DNA from: Klebsormidium nitens
Lineage: Eukaryota > Streptophyta > Klebsormidiophyceae > Klebsormidiales > Klebsormidiaceae
Direction: 5' to 3'
Length of the DNA stretch: 64,000 bases
Assembly (NCBI GenBank): GCA_000708835.1
Contig: DF237035.1
Location: forward strand, 7,899 to 71,898
Shown here: one piece after another, positions 12,358 through 25,300 of the stretch
Layout of the letters: every line of letters starts with the position of its first letter
Numbering within the stretch: position 1 is the stretch's first letter
Program-made: the position numbers and the translations under genes
Notes under the pieces: generated by a model
Told to the model about the DNA's origin: nothing
The model's database searches: none
The model's input: only the letters and a program-made list of their open reading frames with translations

Positions 12358-15104
12358 ATGTCACTGCTGAGGCTGACCTCCAAGGTCGGGCGGCAGGTTC
12401 TCAATGCATTCGAGCATTCGCAGAGCAGGAGTGTGACGTACATGCCAAGACCTGGGGAAGGGGCAACCAAAACTGTGACTCTCATCCCCGGAGATGGAGT
12501 GGGGCCCCTTGTGACTGGGGCCGTTGAGCAGGTCTTTGATGCAATGCACGCGCCTGTGGAATTCGAGAGGGTCGAGGCCTCTGGATCTATGAAAACGCTT
12601 CCGAAGGAGGTCCTTGATTCGATCAAGAAGAACAAGGTTGCTCTGAAGGGAGGACTGAAGACGTCAACGGGGGGAGGTACCAGCTCGCTCAATGTGCAGC
12701 TGCGAAAGGAGCTAGACCTCTATGCGAATCTTGTGAATTGCTTCAACATTCCGGGGATCCACACTCGCCACGACAACGTAAATATTGCCATCATTCGGGA
12801 AAACACAGAGGGGGAGTACAGCGGGTTGGAGCATGAAGTGATCCCAGGTGTTGTTGAAAGTTTGAAGGTGAGCAATTAATGGATAGATCTATCCATGGAT
12901 TTTCCATGCTTTGCAGCGGACAAGTCCAAATTGGCAGCTTGTTAGCTCAATGCAGTTGGGTAAGCCATTGGTACGGTCTTCTGCTTCGGCAAGCTGAGCT
13001 ATGATCTGATTTGTGAAATGGAAGTTCCTGACCGTGAATCAAAAGACAAGTCCATGGTTGGTTGCTGTGATGGATGACAGGATAAACCTGCTTCATTTGG
13101 GGCTGGTAACAGAAGTAGGGGATCTCAATTTTCCTTTCGTTGATTTGTGGGGCTAGGGGCAGCTCAAGCAGTCTCTTAAATTCATTAGCTCCATGCAGAT
13201 GTTGATTGCGGGATCAGCAATTGTGCCGTCCTATACAGCATTGTAGCAGCAGATCAATGCGGAATCATTTTCTGTCTCTTGACTGCGGTTGCAGCCCAAC
13301 GGGGCAGGCGTTGTTAAGCTGAGCTGTAACAGAGCGCTGTGGACTGCAGAGTCTCTGCGAGGCCAAGTGGGTTGGTTTTGTAAAATTTGCCCGAAACTGT
13401 CCATTTTGAGTATCGTACAGTCTGGTTCTCCTGACATTGCCTAGTGAAGGCAAGTGCCGCAGTTCTTTCAAGTGAAGAAGCATGCTGACGCGCCTGCTGT
13501 GGCCTTCGCTTTGCCTCTCTTCCGCAAGGTTATCACGAAGGTCAACTCCACGCGCATCGCTGAGTATGCTTTCGAGTATGCCTTCCTCAACAATCGGAAA
13601 ACTGTGACAGCAGTCCACAAGGCCAACATCATGAAGCTCGCTGATGGCCTATTTCTCGACTCCTGCCGAGCGGTCGCTAAGCAGTACCCGGGTAAGGGCT
13701 TGTAGCAGCTCAAGTTGGAGAAAAGTGCAGCAACTTCCTGCTTCATTTCCCTTCACAGCCTTTTTAAATATCCCCTCCAAGGACCTTATAACCCAAAAAT
13801 TTAGACCTTTTGCAGAACACTCACATCAAAAGTTTGTGGCCGGACTTCTCGTGCGCAAGCAGGAGCAATCCGCTTTTCCATATGTTGCCCCTCTCAAGCC
13901 TCTCTTTGCCGCTCGCAAACTGATTTGCAATTCCATAAATTAAGTTCTCACCAAGATACTGGCCATGGAATTCTGGTACAACCTGCTTCCGGCAATTGTC
14001 AATCAGAGAACATGCTTCTGCGGATTTACGTGCTTGGTATTGAGAATGCAGGTATCAAGTACAATGAGATCATTGTGGACAACTGCTGCATGCAGCTGGT
14101 CAGCAGGCCGGAGCAGTTTGACGTCATGGTGAGTTGGGCCATTCCGACTTTGACTGCTTATCAGGATTAGCAAAGCGCTTTTTTATACCGCCTCTTATTG
14201 CTCTTGCTGGCATTTCTAGTTTCCTGACATGCACGTCAGTATCCTGCGCGCAAACTGAGGATGTTTTTATCTGAAGCACAGCTTTGTTTCGGCTATCTGC
14301 CATCTTCTCCCAACAAATGCAAACCCGGGCAATCCTTGGTATACAATAGGTGGAGCTTACAGAGTCCCGGTCATAACAGGATCTCAGGATAGCAAGAAGG
14401 GGGCCATAGAGTTCAGTTAGGATTTACCTCCATCTGCCGCCATCATCTTGTGCTTATGTCAGCTCAGGAAACTTCCTGAATGCAGGTCACGCCCAATCTA
14501 TACGGGACCCTGGTCGCAAACACGGCGGCTGGTATCGCAGGCGGCACAGGGGTGATGCCAGGAGGTATGAAATTCCTGCGAGATTGTCAATTGATATGAT
14601 GTTGCAGGGCGCCAGTTCAACTGTCAGTTGGAGATTACGAATTAGCAGTGCCATAATTGAGTTGCTGTTTTCTGCTCTAAAAGCGTGCTCTCAACACAGG
14701 GAAAGCAGGCTTTTCCTGGACAGAGAGTAATTGTCTACCAAAAAGTTGAAGGGCGTTCCAATCTGTGTGTCTTTTGCATCAGAAACACAAACATGGGATG
14801 AGTTACAAAGGATGCACCGGTTTCTGCAGGAAATGTGGGCAGGGACTACGCCATCTTCGAGCAAGGCGCGTCAGCTGGAAACGTCGGCAACGAGAAGATC
14901 CTGGCCCAGAAGAGTGCCAACCCCGTTGCGCTCCTGCTCTCTTCGGCCATGATGCTTCGCCATTTGCAATTCCCTTCCTTTGCCGATAACTTGGAACAGG
15001 CGGTCTTTGGGGTTCTTCAGGAAGAGAAGATTCTGACGAAGGACTTGGGCGGAAGCTCAACAACGCAAGAGTTCGTTGACGGGGTCATTGCAAGGTTGGA
15101 GTGA
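12358..15104 (+). CDS. IDH1: NAD-dependent isocitrate dehydrogenase, regulatory subunit, mitochondrial
   Basis: Subunit of the mitochondrial NAD-IDH heteromer, which oxidises isocitrate to 2-oxoglutarate in the TCA cycle. Exons: 12358-12867, 13529-13691, 14052-14128, 14486-14564, 14830-15104. Phases agree and give 367 aa. Residues 1 to about 28 form a basic, Ser/Arg-rich presequence ending near [11 protein letters not shown], the typical plant N-terminus. The isopropylmalate/isocitrate dehydrogenase fold follows: [12 protein letters not shown], then [55 protein letters not shown], and [10 protein letters not shown] near the end. The [13 protein letters not shown] segment is the regulatory-type (Arabidopsis IDH1/2/3-like) sequence rather than that of the catalytic subunits. 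The exon 2 acceptor is cgcaag, a less common AAG form. Confidence 0.95.
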
Positions 15105-16219
15105 TCAGACGGATCTGTGGGTCCTTACCTGATACCGAAAAGGCTGCGTATGACTCTTCCTGCAAACCGAGCGGGCAGCAGTGATTACCTCTGGAAGGTA
15201 CTGCTGGACGATCGTATACTTGACGCTGTATAAAGCACCTGCTAGAGAAGTGGAGGGATGGAGCTTTCAACATTGTACAGATTACAGGTCCAACTTCATG
15301 ATTGTAGCTTTCAGGGAGCCTTACTATTAATAGCCTATTCTTATTGTCTATGGTGATCCATCATTGCGTTGGATGTGTATCGTAATTTGGACACTGCAAG
15401 TGTGTACGTTGCGAACGAGTTCACCCCAATCATCTACGGTATCGTGCAAAGCCTATGAGCAATTAGCGGAACTCATGCATGACGTCCGCCGCGGTCGTGC
15501 GATGGAGCTACAGCCAAACCGTGCATCCACTTCAAATTGTAGTACTGAGCTCTGTACCAAACATCTTTAAGCGTTTGTGTGCATCAAATCAAGCTAATTG
15601 AATTCTCATGCAAATGCAAGGCCTGATCAAAAATATGTAATCTGCCAGTGTCACTAGCATAATTATATGAGTTTGCAATTGGAGCTGTTTTCTTGGCCTT
15701 GGCGCGATTGATTGTATCAGATATACCTATACTATTATTAGTTGCGCGCATATATACCTGGCAGCCCCGCGCTCGTGTCAATCTGTCGCATGCTGGCTGT
15801 AGCGCAAACCCTCGCACACTGGCACACTAGCTTGACACGGATGCACATGTCAAGTCAACTTACTCCTTATCCAGATTTGCCTCGTCGCTTCCAATTACAT
15901 GTCCGCGCAAGAGAGATGGGCTGGTGATTGCTTCCTGGTGTTTGAGATGCTGGCAGTCGAGATTGCTTACAACCTGCTTACAAAGCATCCGTTCGATTGC
16001 ACATTCTGAGTTGCCCTTCTTTCAGCTGCACGGTTCTGCCGGCCGTCTCTCACAGAGAAACCGCAGCCTCCTAGACGGATCTCCATGTCGGCCTACAAGT
16101 TACAGGGAAGTTCTTAGCCTGTCCAATTGAAGCTGAGGACCCTCACTAGCAGAATTTGACATTTATGTTAGGCAAGCGCTATCATGCGAGGCCGAGCCTA
16201 GGCCGGACTCCGCGCTTCT
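15105..16219. other. Convergent intergenic region
   Basis: This lies between the stop codons of two tail-to-tail genes (IDH on plus, SAP-domain protein on minus). It should hold both 3' untranslated regions. I see no further gene, RNA or repeat. Confidence 0.6.
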
Positions 16220-19200
16220 CTATCCTTGCAAAAAGCCTGTGATCCTTTCGACCAGCTCTTCTTTCTTGCCCCCAACTCTCTGCTTGTGCTGGCTCAGGAA
16301 GTTCTTCATTTGAGGTACGCTGAGATCCTTGAGCTTCTGATCCGCATACTTCGCGCGTACCTGTAAGTCAGCAATACAGCGCGTGTCTGTCACTCAGTTT
16401 CCTACGAGGATTTGTGATAAGTAAGGACACGGCTTCGAAGGATCTCCTGGCGGTTAGGCGCACCGGTACTATCTTGAAGAGGAATCAAGACGGCGGCATC
16501 TTACCAGAGCGTCGACTTCGTTGACATCTAGATCCGCGGCAGTTGTCCTCTTCCGGGGGGCCTTCTCAGCGGCGCCTTCGTGCGCTTTACCATCAGACTG
16601 GCGTCGAGAAGAAGGAAGCAGACCGTCAGATAAGACAGCAAAAAAGAGCGGTTCGTAGCCGCTTACCTCTCCCGTTATGCATGAGCTACTTCATCGCAGT
16701 CAGTATGTCAGCCGCTATAGTGTATGCGTGTCCTGACCTTGATCCATTTGCGTGCAAGAAGTTGATAACAAACAAAATGGAATCTTGCGCTGACTTCTTT
16801 TCACTGCCCTGGATCAGCATGAAGTGCACCATTTGTTCCATATTTCTGAAAGATGTTTGCTGTTACATTCCTGTTGTTGTTGCGGCCAAAGCCCTCTTGG
16901 TGCAGGCGACGGTTCATGCTTCCTCTACTTCGAGCCAGAATTGGGGACATACCTGCTTCTCGCCAGATATGCTTACCGTCTTTTGCTTCTTCTTCCCGCT
17001 CCCTTCGTCCCCGGCCTCGGCTTTCTTTCGCTTGGTCGTGACGTCAGTGGAGCCCTACGTCAATCAAATCACTGTCGATCACGAGATGACAGAAGCCAAC
17101 AGAGGGAGTCGCACATAGTCTGCTACTATGTTCACAATCTTGTACCAACATATCGCAAACGAACCAAATTAGAGATGTCAAGCTAGATAGGCAGCGACCT
17201 CAGCAAAGACAAGCTGAAGAATTCCATTTCACCTTGTTCTGCAGGTCTTCGTTCCCTGACGGGCCCTTGGAGCCCACGCTTTTTGGAGCCGCGGTCTTTG
17301 CCTTAGGTACCTTGGTACCGGAGGCCTTCGTGTCGGGAGCTTTGGCTCCGCCGGGGCCCTTCGGTCGGCTCCCAAAAGAAGGAGCCATGAGCTTGCCGCC
17401 GTTCTGAACTGCGTTTCCGGACGGCTTGCTGACTCGGATGGGAGGGGGCGCAGGTGCGGCGGCGGTGCGAGGTAAGTCGGTAGTTCGTTGGCCTACTGGA
17501 ATGCATTGGTTGGAGGGGGTCTCAAAAGGAAGTGGTGAAAAGCAAGCGTTTGTAGTCATGAAAGTCGCTTGAAGCCTTGTCTCCATTCAAAGATCAAAGC
17601 ACGGGAGTCTCGTCGACGACGTTTCCACGTGCAGAATTCGGTATGTTTGGATTCAGCAAGCTTTATCCAGCGGAAATGGATGATGTGATCTAAACAAGTC
17701 TCCATGGGACTTTGCTGCATCCTGGTGACTACCACAAACACCTTGCACCAATAAGTGATTTAAACGGATAAAAGGAGGTAGGGCTTATACGCACCTTGTG
17801 GCACAAAAAAAGTTCCGCTTCGCTTCTTGAAGCTCGGGACGATCAGTGGCCGATCTGCTGGTCGCTGCGCTGGTTGCACGGAAGCCTTCTCCATGCTCGT
17901 GCTGCGAACCTTGGCAGGGGCTTCTTCATCTGTTCCGTTACCAGCACGGCTAATTACGACCGGCTTTTCATGCCGGATAACTGCAAGAAATACTACGTCA
18001 AGTAACTCTAAAATACAAAAGTTGTAATGGTTTGATTGCAGACGGCGTTTCTTAAGGTAACACACCTGAAGCTTAGACTGGGCAGTAGCAAGAAACGCCT
18101 CGAACGAAGCTCAATCTTGTGACTGCTCCGAGCGAGGGATCTCAACTCTTTCAGTGGTACTGGCAGCTTCTCATTAGAAATTGGGTTTCCAACAACTTAC
18201 CAGGCAGCGTCTGAAGCTCGACGAGATTTGAGGGTGGGCACTTCAAAGGCCCGCCCTTCCCCGCCTCCTCGGAACCTTCTTTAACCGCGGCCCAGACAGG
18301 TGCGTGGCCCAAGAGTTTTGGCTTCGCGGACTGACCTGAACCTTCGCGGCGCTGCACACATGGCAATTTCTCGCCTATTCACTCCATGTAAGGTTTCCAG
18401 CTTTCAGTCCTCGCTTCCAGTCATCGGGCTCCGATGAGTTACATGAGCAGGAACCGCTCGTCCAGACATTTCCTTACGTAGTTTCGCAGTGGAGTTCCAT
18501 TTCGGTCTACCTCTGCACCTTAATCAAGGCACGTCGTGCAATCTATAACAACCTGTTGGGCTTACACACCTCGCTTCCAAACATTGACCCGTTCGATGAT
18601 TGTCATGAGAAGCAAACAGTCCTTTGCATCTCGTCCTGAAGCTGTGCAATGCCTATCGGAATCCGTTCTAATTCTAATTAGATATTGAATCATGATATTT
18701 CGAACTTCGAAGCCTTACCTTCACTCTCAAAGGAGCCGCTCCAAAGAACGTGCAGGCTGCGCAGAAAAAAAGTATCATTGAACGTGGTCTTTGAGACATC
18801 TTATTGTCCAGATCAATATGACACTCAACGATCAGTTTCTTTCTGCGTAACAAAGAGAATTTTGAAAGTTCTCGGTTTGGCGCATTGCTATCAAGTTACT
18901 AGGGCTTCTTTGCGGGGGGCCAGGCACACCGACAGACTGGATTGCCTTGATTTCTGTTGTTCGGTTGTGTATGGAAGGTCTGCACAAGATCGTGACAAAT
19001 CACCGATGGAGTGTTGTTCACGAGCAGGTAACGGCTAGTAGCGAACCTTCAACGTCTTTGAGGAACTGCAAAAGGGCAGGCTCCATCCTTGTGTTCTGTA
19101 TCGAAGGAGCAGCAGGAACCAAACCCCCAGAGGTCAGAACGCAACAGCTGGGAAAGCTGCACAAACGCAAGGTTTGCAATCACGTCTTCGCCGGAAAGCC

Positions 19201-21356
19201 CTGTGCGACTTAGAAACTCCGTGCTCGAGAGATGGGACGAAAGGCTTATTGATCGAGGAAGACAAAATAGTTCGTGAGCATTCTGCAATATAGTACCGAC
19301 TCCTCCGGCCGCAGAAAATGCAGAAAAGTGCAAAGCTTACAGTACAGCTTTGCTTTCTGGCTGGAAGGAGAAGCGCACTCGCAGGAAAGCAAACTCTTTC
19401 GTGAGTTTGATACCGTACTGCAAACACGACACAACCTTTACTTGATTAGTACACCTTCAAGATCCTGGCAGATCCTTAACCTCTTACTTTGTCCCTTTTA
19501 AATAAAAGCAGAGACTGTAATGCAAGAAAAGCAGGCAATTAACAAAACCTGACGGCAAACGGATTTCGAACGGCAGAAAGTTTTATCAAAGAGCATTATT
19601 GATGACCAGAGCAATGACTCGCTTTGCAAACCTTCTGCGATGCGATCGATTCTCACCTTCTCGAGCCACAGCGTCCGAAGATACTCCGTGGATACCCCTG
19701 CTGGAGGAGAGGAGCATGCTGCGACCAAATACCCAGGCTCAAGCGTGGGAAGCACTCGACACTCGAAGTTGCTCAGGCTGTCTTCGCTGTGAGCGTAGAT
19801 CCAGTCCATTAGGTTGACGTTCTCCCCTTCATGAAACTTGGGGCGCAGGCTTTCTGGCAGCGCTTCGAGGTACTGTAGCAGTCAGGTAGGGGCCTCGTGT
19901 AAGCAGGCCTTCAACGGTTGTGGCAGGAGAGATAGGTAAACAACTTGATTGAAAGTTGTCAGTTGGAAAGGCCAGAAGATGCACTAAAAAATTTGCTTTA
20001 AACACTAAAGCAAGTTGAATAGGCTTCGACGCCAGCTTCGAAATGTCAGTCCGAAACACACGGATTGATCACGAGTAACCTAAAGGCAAGTTGGTGGCAA
20101 AGGTAGGAGCCAAAAGAGAGCTCGGACGAATCTGTGTAGGAACAGCTCTCTGTGTTCCTAGTACCTTGAATTGACGAAAGCGGGCTGCTCCAAAGCTCAA
20201 CACGAGGTCGATCTTGGATTTCGGCTCCAAACGGACGTCCTGATGGAAACGGAGAAACGTTTGAAAGAAGGCAGGCGTTGATTGAAAACCGATGTGTATG
20301 AAATGGCGGTTCTGCTACGACATCGTATTACGGAAGAAAAGCCCGTGGAAGTGTGGAGATGCATGAAGATTCAGTGCGTCGTCTGTGGACTGACTCGAAC
20401 AAGCGAAGCTTAGCCCTGACTCCTCACCAGCTCGACCGTGTCCACAACAGAACGCTCAACACCCGCTGTCAAGTTGCTACGAACAAGAAGCCTGCCGAAA
20501 GGCATCCAGCCCTGTTTTCGCAGTCCTCTCCTCAGAACTGATTCAACGGCAACTTCGAGCAGCCTGCCTTCGTCGACAGCCGAGTCAGCGGACTTGTCAA
20601 AGGACACCTGCAGGTAAAACATAGCCTGTAAATCCTTTCCCTGGATCCCGGTGTTTCAAGGATTGCCCTGTCTGCAGCCTTGTGTAGTCACTTGGCGAAG
20701 GTTTTGCAATCCAAGGCTTTTGAACTGACAATCTTCAACGTTTCCTCTGCAAGTCATCCAGTACAGCGAATCTGCCCTTTTTTATGGACACTGTAACCCA
20801 TACTGGTGTAGCGGCGCAGATTTAGGAACATGAGCTGCATGAGATTCGCAGCGGCTTACTTGTAACTTCTTCTTGACTTTCTTCAGCATCTTCTTTACTG
20901 CCTTCTTCCGTGTAGCCTGCGACAAGAGGATCGAGCTTCTTCGAAGGTGGTATTCGAGGGCAGCTGTACAAGATCGGAAACGTGCCGCAGGAAGGTTCTG
21001 ATGTCTCCAACTGAGAGGCATTTGAGTCGCAGCTTGTGAACGCCTGCAATCAAAGCGCAGCATGACAGTATACCGGGAGGCTTGCTTGCTGTATCGTTTC
21101 GTACCTCCACTACGACAAGGATGCGGTTCTCTGAAGCAGCTACCGCAGCGCAATTCTCCCCAACAATGCTTTCGAGCTTCCACGCCAGATCTCTTAACGG
21201 GTCTGCGTACGTGTCTAAAAGGGTGCCATCTTTCAGAAATGTAGTCGAGCTGGACTCATTCCCAAACACAAGATGCAGGCACTTCAAACCAGCGGGCAAC
21301 GAGAACGGAGTATCTGCTACGATGGTGATGACGTTCGAACCCGCTTGCATCTCCAT
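16220..21356 (-). CDS. DUF4708/C18orf63-like protein with C-terminal SAP domain
   Basis: Function unknown; SAP modules usually bind DNA, so a nuclear role is inferred. Exons: 21105-21356, about 20860-20997 (acceptor uncertain), 20428-20607, 20165-20239, 19657-19872, 19341-19417, 19022-19156, 18719-18756, 18201-18335, 17795-17980, 17233-17495, 16977-17054, 16505-16597, 16220-16360; about 668 aa. Residues 1 to about 360 resemble, from memory, human C18orf63: FSLPAGLKCLHL near the start, RVLPTLEPGYLVAACSSPPAG then LRTLW, YGIKLTKEFAFLRVRFSF, FPSCCVLTSGG, and RMEPALLQFLKD, in the same order. Residues 372-565 are Pro/Ala/Lys-rich and probably disordered. KRKK and KKKQK (566-591) look like a nuclear localisation signal. 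Residues 623-668 form a SAP helix pair (LKDLSVPQMKNFLSQH, GGKKEELVERI). Plant Ku70 ends in a similar SAP domain, but the rest does not fit Ku70. It is divergent with CUL3. Confidence 0.7.
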
Positions 21357-22354
21357 CTCGCCAGTTCAATGTCAGCATCCACTGCTAATATGGTCAGATA
21401 GCATGTGTCCGCTCATAATGGTCGCTGCAGCCGATCTCAATTGAGCCGAAAACCTGTTGCAAATGTCCTCACTTCCAAGTGCGTCCCTTTAAAAAGAGGC
21501 AACAGAAGTAAAAACTTCGGCTTGGAAGATCTTCTCGCCCCCTGCCAAGCTGCCAAGACGAGCTAATGAGCGTGTTTTACATGTACACTGACTCTATACC
21601 TCGATCTTCCACTATTGGCCTCCCAAGCCGCTGAGCTTGTCGCACCCTTCTTCGAAAGATGTGCGCAGCTCAGCTGATGTGTGCCGGAGTCAGCAGGTGA
21701 TGTCCACCATTACGACCATCGCTACCAATCATTGTGCACCGGGCGCGCGTCTGGCGACTGCGCGGCCGCGTTGGACATGCGGCCCGCGTGCCAGACTAGC
21801 CTGCTACTTGGACGCATAGTACGCGCGCTTCACGCGCACTTGAGTTCTGCCGCCAAGAAGGAAGAACTCGATTCTTGAACAGGTCTGCTGAATGACTCCG
21901 GACTCTTGAGTTCTGCGTTTGGAGCTGGCTGCCAGGGCGCTTGAGTCACAGGACCTTCAGCCTTCAGGAGGCAGCTATTTCAGGAGGCAGCTCTGCTTCT
22001 GAGAGCTCTCTGTTCCTAGCTTCAGATGCAGTCCTGATCTAAGATCAGCAGACCCCGTGTACTTCAAGGTGGCCAGATGCTCTCTTAGAGGTTAGAGCGA
22101 TAGCATGTTTTTAGAATGGCTGCGTCCTCGTCCGCGTTTTCAGAACAATTCTAGCATCTAATGATCTACGTTTTCAGGCCGGTGGTGGCAAGCAACTGCT
22201 CTGAGTAGGACAGATACGGTGCTATGTAGGATTGTGGCGTCACACGAATCAGCAGTTGGACGGAAAGAGCAAGAACTGTTTGTCCAAAAGGTCGTGGTCA
22301 ACCGGGGTGACCTTTTTCCAAGTATAACTCTGACGACATAGTCAAAGGGTCAAG
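21357..22354. promoter_or_regulatory. Divergent spacer between the SAP-domain gene and CUL3
   Basis: About 1 kb between two start codons facing away from each other, expected to contain both promoters and 5' untranslated regions. It includes a short direct repeat, tcaggaggcagct, twice near 21965-21995. No other feature is recognised. Confidence 0.55.
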
Positions 22355-25300
22355 ATGAGTGCCTCCAAACCCAAAAAGTCGTTCAAGATCGAGCCGTTCA
22401 AGCATAAGGTGGAGATGGACCCTGACTATGCCAACAACACCTGGAAAGTGCTGGAGGACGCAATCCATGAGATTTACAACCATAATGCCAGCGGCCTGAG
22501 TTTTGAGGAGCTCTACAGGCAAGTGTTTTGACAGTTTCACCCTGCTTTGAGCAGACTCAGCCGGCACATTTCTTCCTTGTGGTGCTTGACTTGTCGCAGT
22601 TCAAAAAAAATTCTCTTGTTCATATCTGCTCTATCACCCAGGTTTTCTATGCTGCTTGATGCTTGCTGAAACCCTAGTTTTGTCTCGACAGTTTTGTGAT
22701 GCCTGGTTGTTACCAACTGCCTGGTCCCTTGTTTGGGGTATGTTGCATCCCTTCTCCTTGGGCAATCTCCTGTGCATTGCCGGAAGACTGGTCCGCATCC
22801 AAGTATACAATGACTTGACTTTAGGGTGTCTTAAGTGAACAAAGCTGGAACCATGGCGCCGGAATGGTTGCTTCTGAGCAGCAATTTGCCAGACAGCTTA
22901 CTTTCCTGCTTATTGGTGCCTGGGCAGAACAGTTTCAACGTATCTTAGAGTTGACAACGTTCTGCAACTGAGGACTGGACGGTATTTCTTTTTTACTCCA
23001 GAATAGTTGCATGAGATTTGCCCCATCATCCTTGGCTTTTCCCTTGAGAACATCCTGCAGATCTTTGTGGAGTCGGTGCAACCTGCAAGACCAAACAATG
23101 TCGAGTTGGCTTGGCAGGACCGTTTTTTGGGTTGACTTCGGGCATGCCACCATAAGGATTTGTTTTGCGCTATTCTTCTCTAAATTCCACAAGCGAAGAG
23201 TTGTTCCTGTTGGAGACGAGAATTTCATTTCTCATCATTGGATAGAGACACATATGTCTAACAGCTTTGAACAAACGTCCTTCTTCCCCCGCATTCATGG
23301 TCCCCTTTCTTTTCCCGACAGGAGCGCCTACAACATGGTCCTTCACAAGTATGGCAATAAGCTGTACGAGGGCCTGACCACCACAATGACCAATCAGCTG
23401 CAGAAGGTGGCGGGGCAGATTGACGCTGCTCAGGGGGACACCTTTCTTGAGGAGCTCAATCTGAAGTGGCTGGACCACAACAAATCGCTCCAGATGATCC
23501 GAGACATTCTAATGTACATGGACCGGACATACGTCACCAACCAGAACAAGGTTCCGGTGCATGAGCTGGGGCTGAACCTGTGGAGGGATGCTATCGTGCG
23601 CAACGGCAGGATCCGGGACCGCCTGCTGAAGACGCTGCTGGACCTGGTGCACAAGGAGCGCACGGGGGAGGTGATCAACAGGTGGGAGAGCAGATTGGGG
23701 CAGGAATGGAAACCAGAGTAGGAAGGAAACGAGAGTCACTGGTCGGTTCTCAGATGCGTTTTCGTTAGCCTTTTCTAGCAGTCTCTTGAGGTGCTCTCGT
23801 TGGAGACAGAGACTGGAAAGCAGAGGCGGCTGCCAAACTGGGGGGGTATGATATTACAGACCTGATGACGTTGCTGAATTGGCATCCCTGTCTTTGTTCT
23901 CTGCTTTTAAACAAACGTGAATTCGCTTACAATTGTTCAGGTTCCCCTATGGCATTATTTTCGTTTAACCAACTTATTGCAGCACCCTGAGCAGGAGATC
24001 TAGTGGGCGAAGGAACCTTCAAGCACTTTTAGCTTTTGTCACACTGCAAATTGCTGAGCTGGTGCGTTGCGGTTGATTTGTAAACGGATCGGCCCATTTT
24101 GTGCAACTCTTTAGCAAGAATTGCTACCCGGTTTGTGTCGCCTATTCCGCTGTGTAGTCGTAGGCGATTCCCTTTGCAGTCAGACATGTTTAGACGGAGG
24201 TTACCTTTCGGTGTTTGGCGAGCGCAGCGTTTTGGACTCTGCTCTAATGCTTCTCGCTCCTCTCCCAGTAGCCAACTTCCAGCAAGGCTTGGCCCATTCA
24301 CACTCATCGTCCTCCCAGGAGTTGGCTCATGCACGAGTAACCTATTTCAGGCAGACCCGTCCTAACAAGCGGAGATGCTCGCAAACGATTTGTGGTTTTT
24401 CTTTTTCGCGACGCTTTGACACCGACCTGCCTTTTGTCCAGGGGCCTGATGCGCAACGTGACCAAGATGTTCGTCGACCTCGGGCAGACCGTCTACCTGG
24501 AAGACTTCGAGAAGCCGTTCCTTGACGCCACCGCCGACTTCTACAAGGCGGAGGCGCAGCAGTTCATCTCCACGAGCGACTGCACCGACTACCTGCGCAA
24601 GGCCGAGAAGCGGCTAAATGAGGAGATCGAGCGGGTGGCGCACTATCTGGACCAGAAGACGGAGAGCAAGCTGACGACGGTGGTGGAGCGCGAGATGATC
24701 GGGAACCACATGAAGCTGCTGGTGGAGATGGAGAACTCGGGCCTCGTGTCGATGCTGACCAACGACAAGTATGAGGACCTCGCGCGCATGTACAACCTCT
24801 TCCGGTGAGCGCTCGCTCTGTCGCCGGTTCGTGTGAAGGCATTTCCGTTACTCAAGCTCGTCGTCCACTTTGCCCCACTGCTGACCACGTGCAAAGCCTC
24901 CGCAGGGGAGCGCTGCATTCTCTTGCCGTTTTGTCTGTTCGTTTATTAAAGGCGACTTGCGGTGTTGCTCTCGCTTACCCTCGTCCTTTTACGCACTTCT
25001 GTTTGCTTCGCTAGTGCCCGGGCGTGCAAGCTCTTTTGCAAGTAGCGCCCTGCGACCACAGTTCCTGCCCTCTCCATTCGGCCGTTTAGTGTCTAAAGAT
25101 TCTCCTACCAACAAGCTCACGAGTAGCAGCTATTCTTATACACACTTCTACTGCTCCCAATCTCCACTAGTGCCCCATGAAACCTTCTGTTAGCCCCTCC
25201 GATCCCCAATTCACGCCTTCCTCTGACCTGCCTTCTTTCTCGCCAGGCGCGTCCCGACGGGCCTCCAGACAGTGCGGGACCTGATGACGTCACACCTACG

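Noticed and set aside
16220-16360. Ku70 C-terminus, because plant Ku70 ends in a similar SAP domain
   Set aside because: The spliced upstream exons show no Ku core or von Willebrand-like domain. They follow DUF4708/C18orf63 motifs instead.
19134-19333. A long exon reading NAHELFCLPRSISL onward in the DUF4708-like gene
   Set aside because: Another frame with correct phases gives YGIKLTKEFAFLRVRF followed by FPSCCVLTSGG, which matches the family order.
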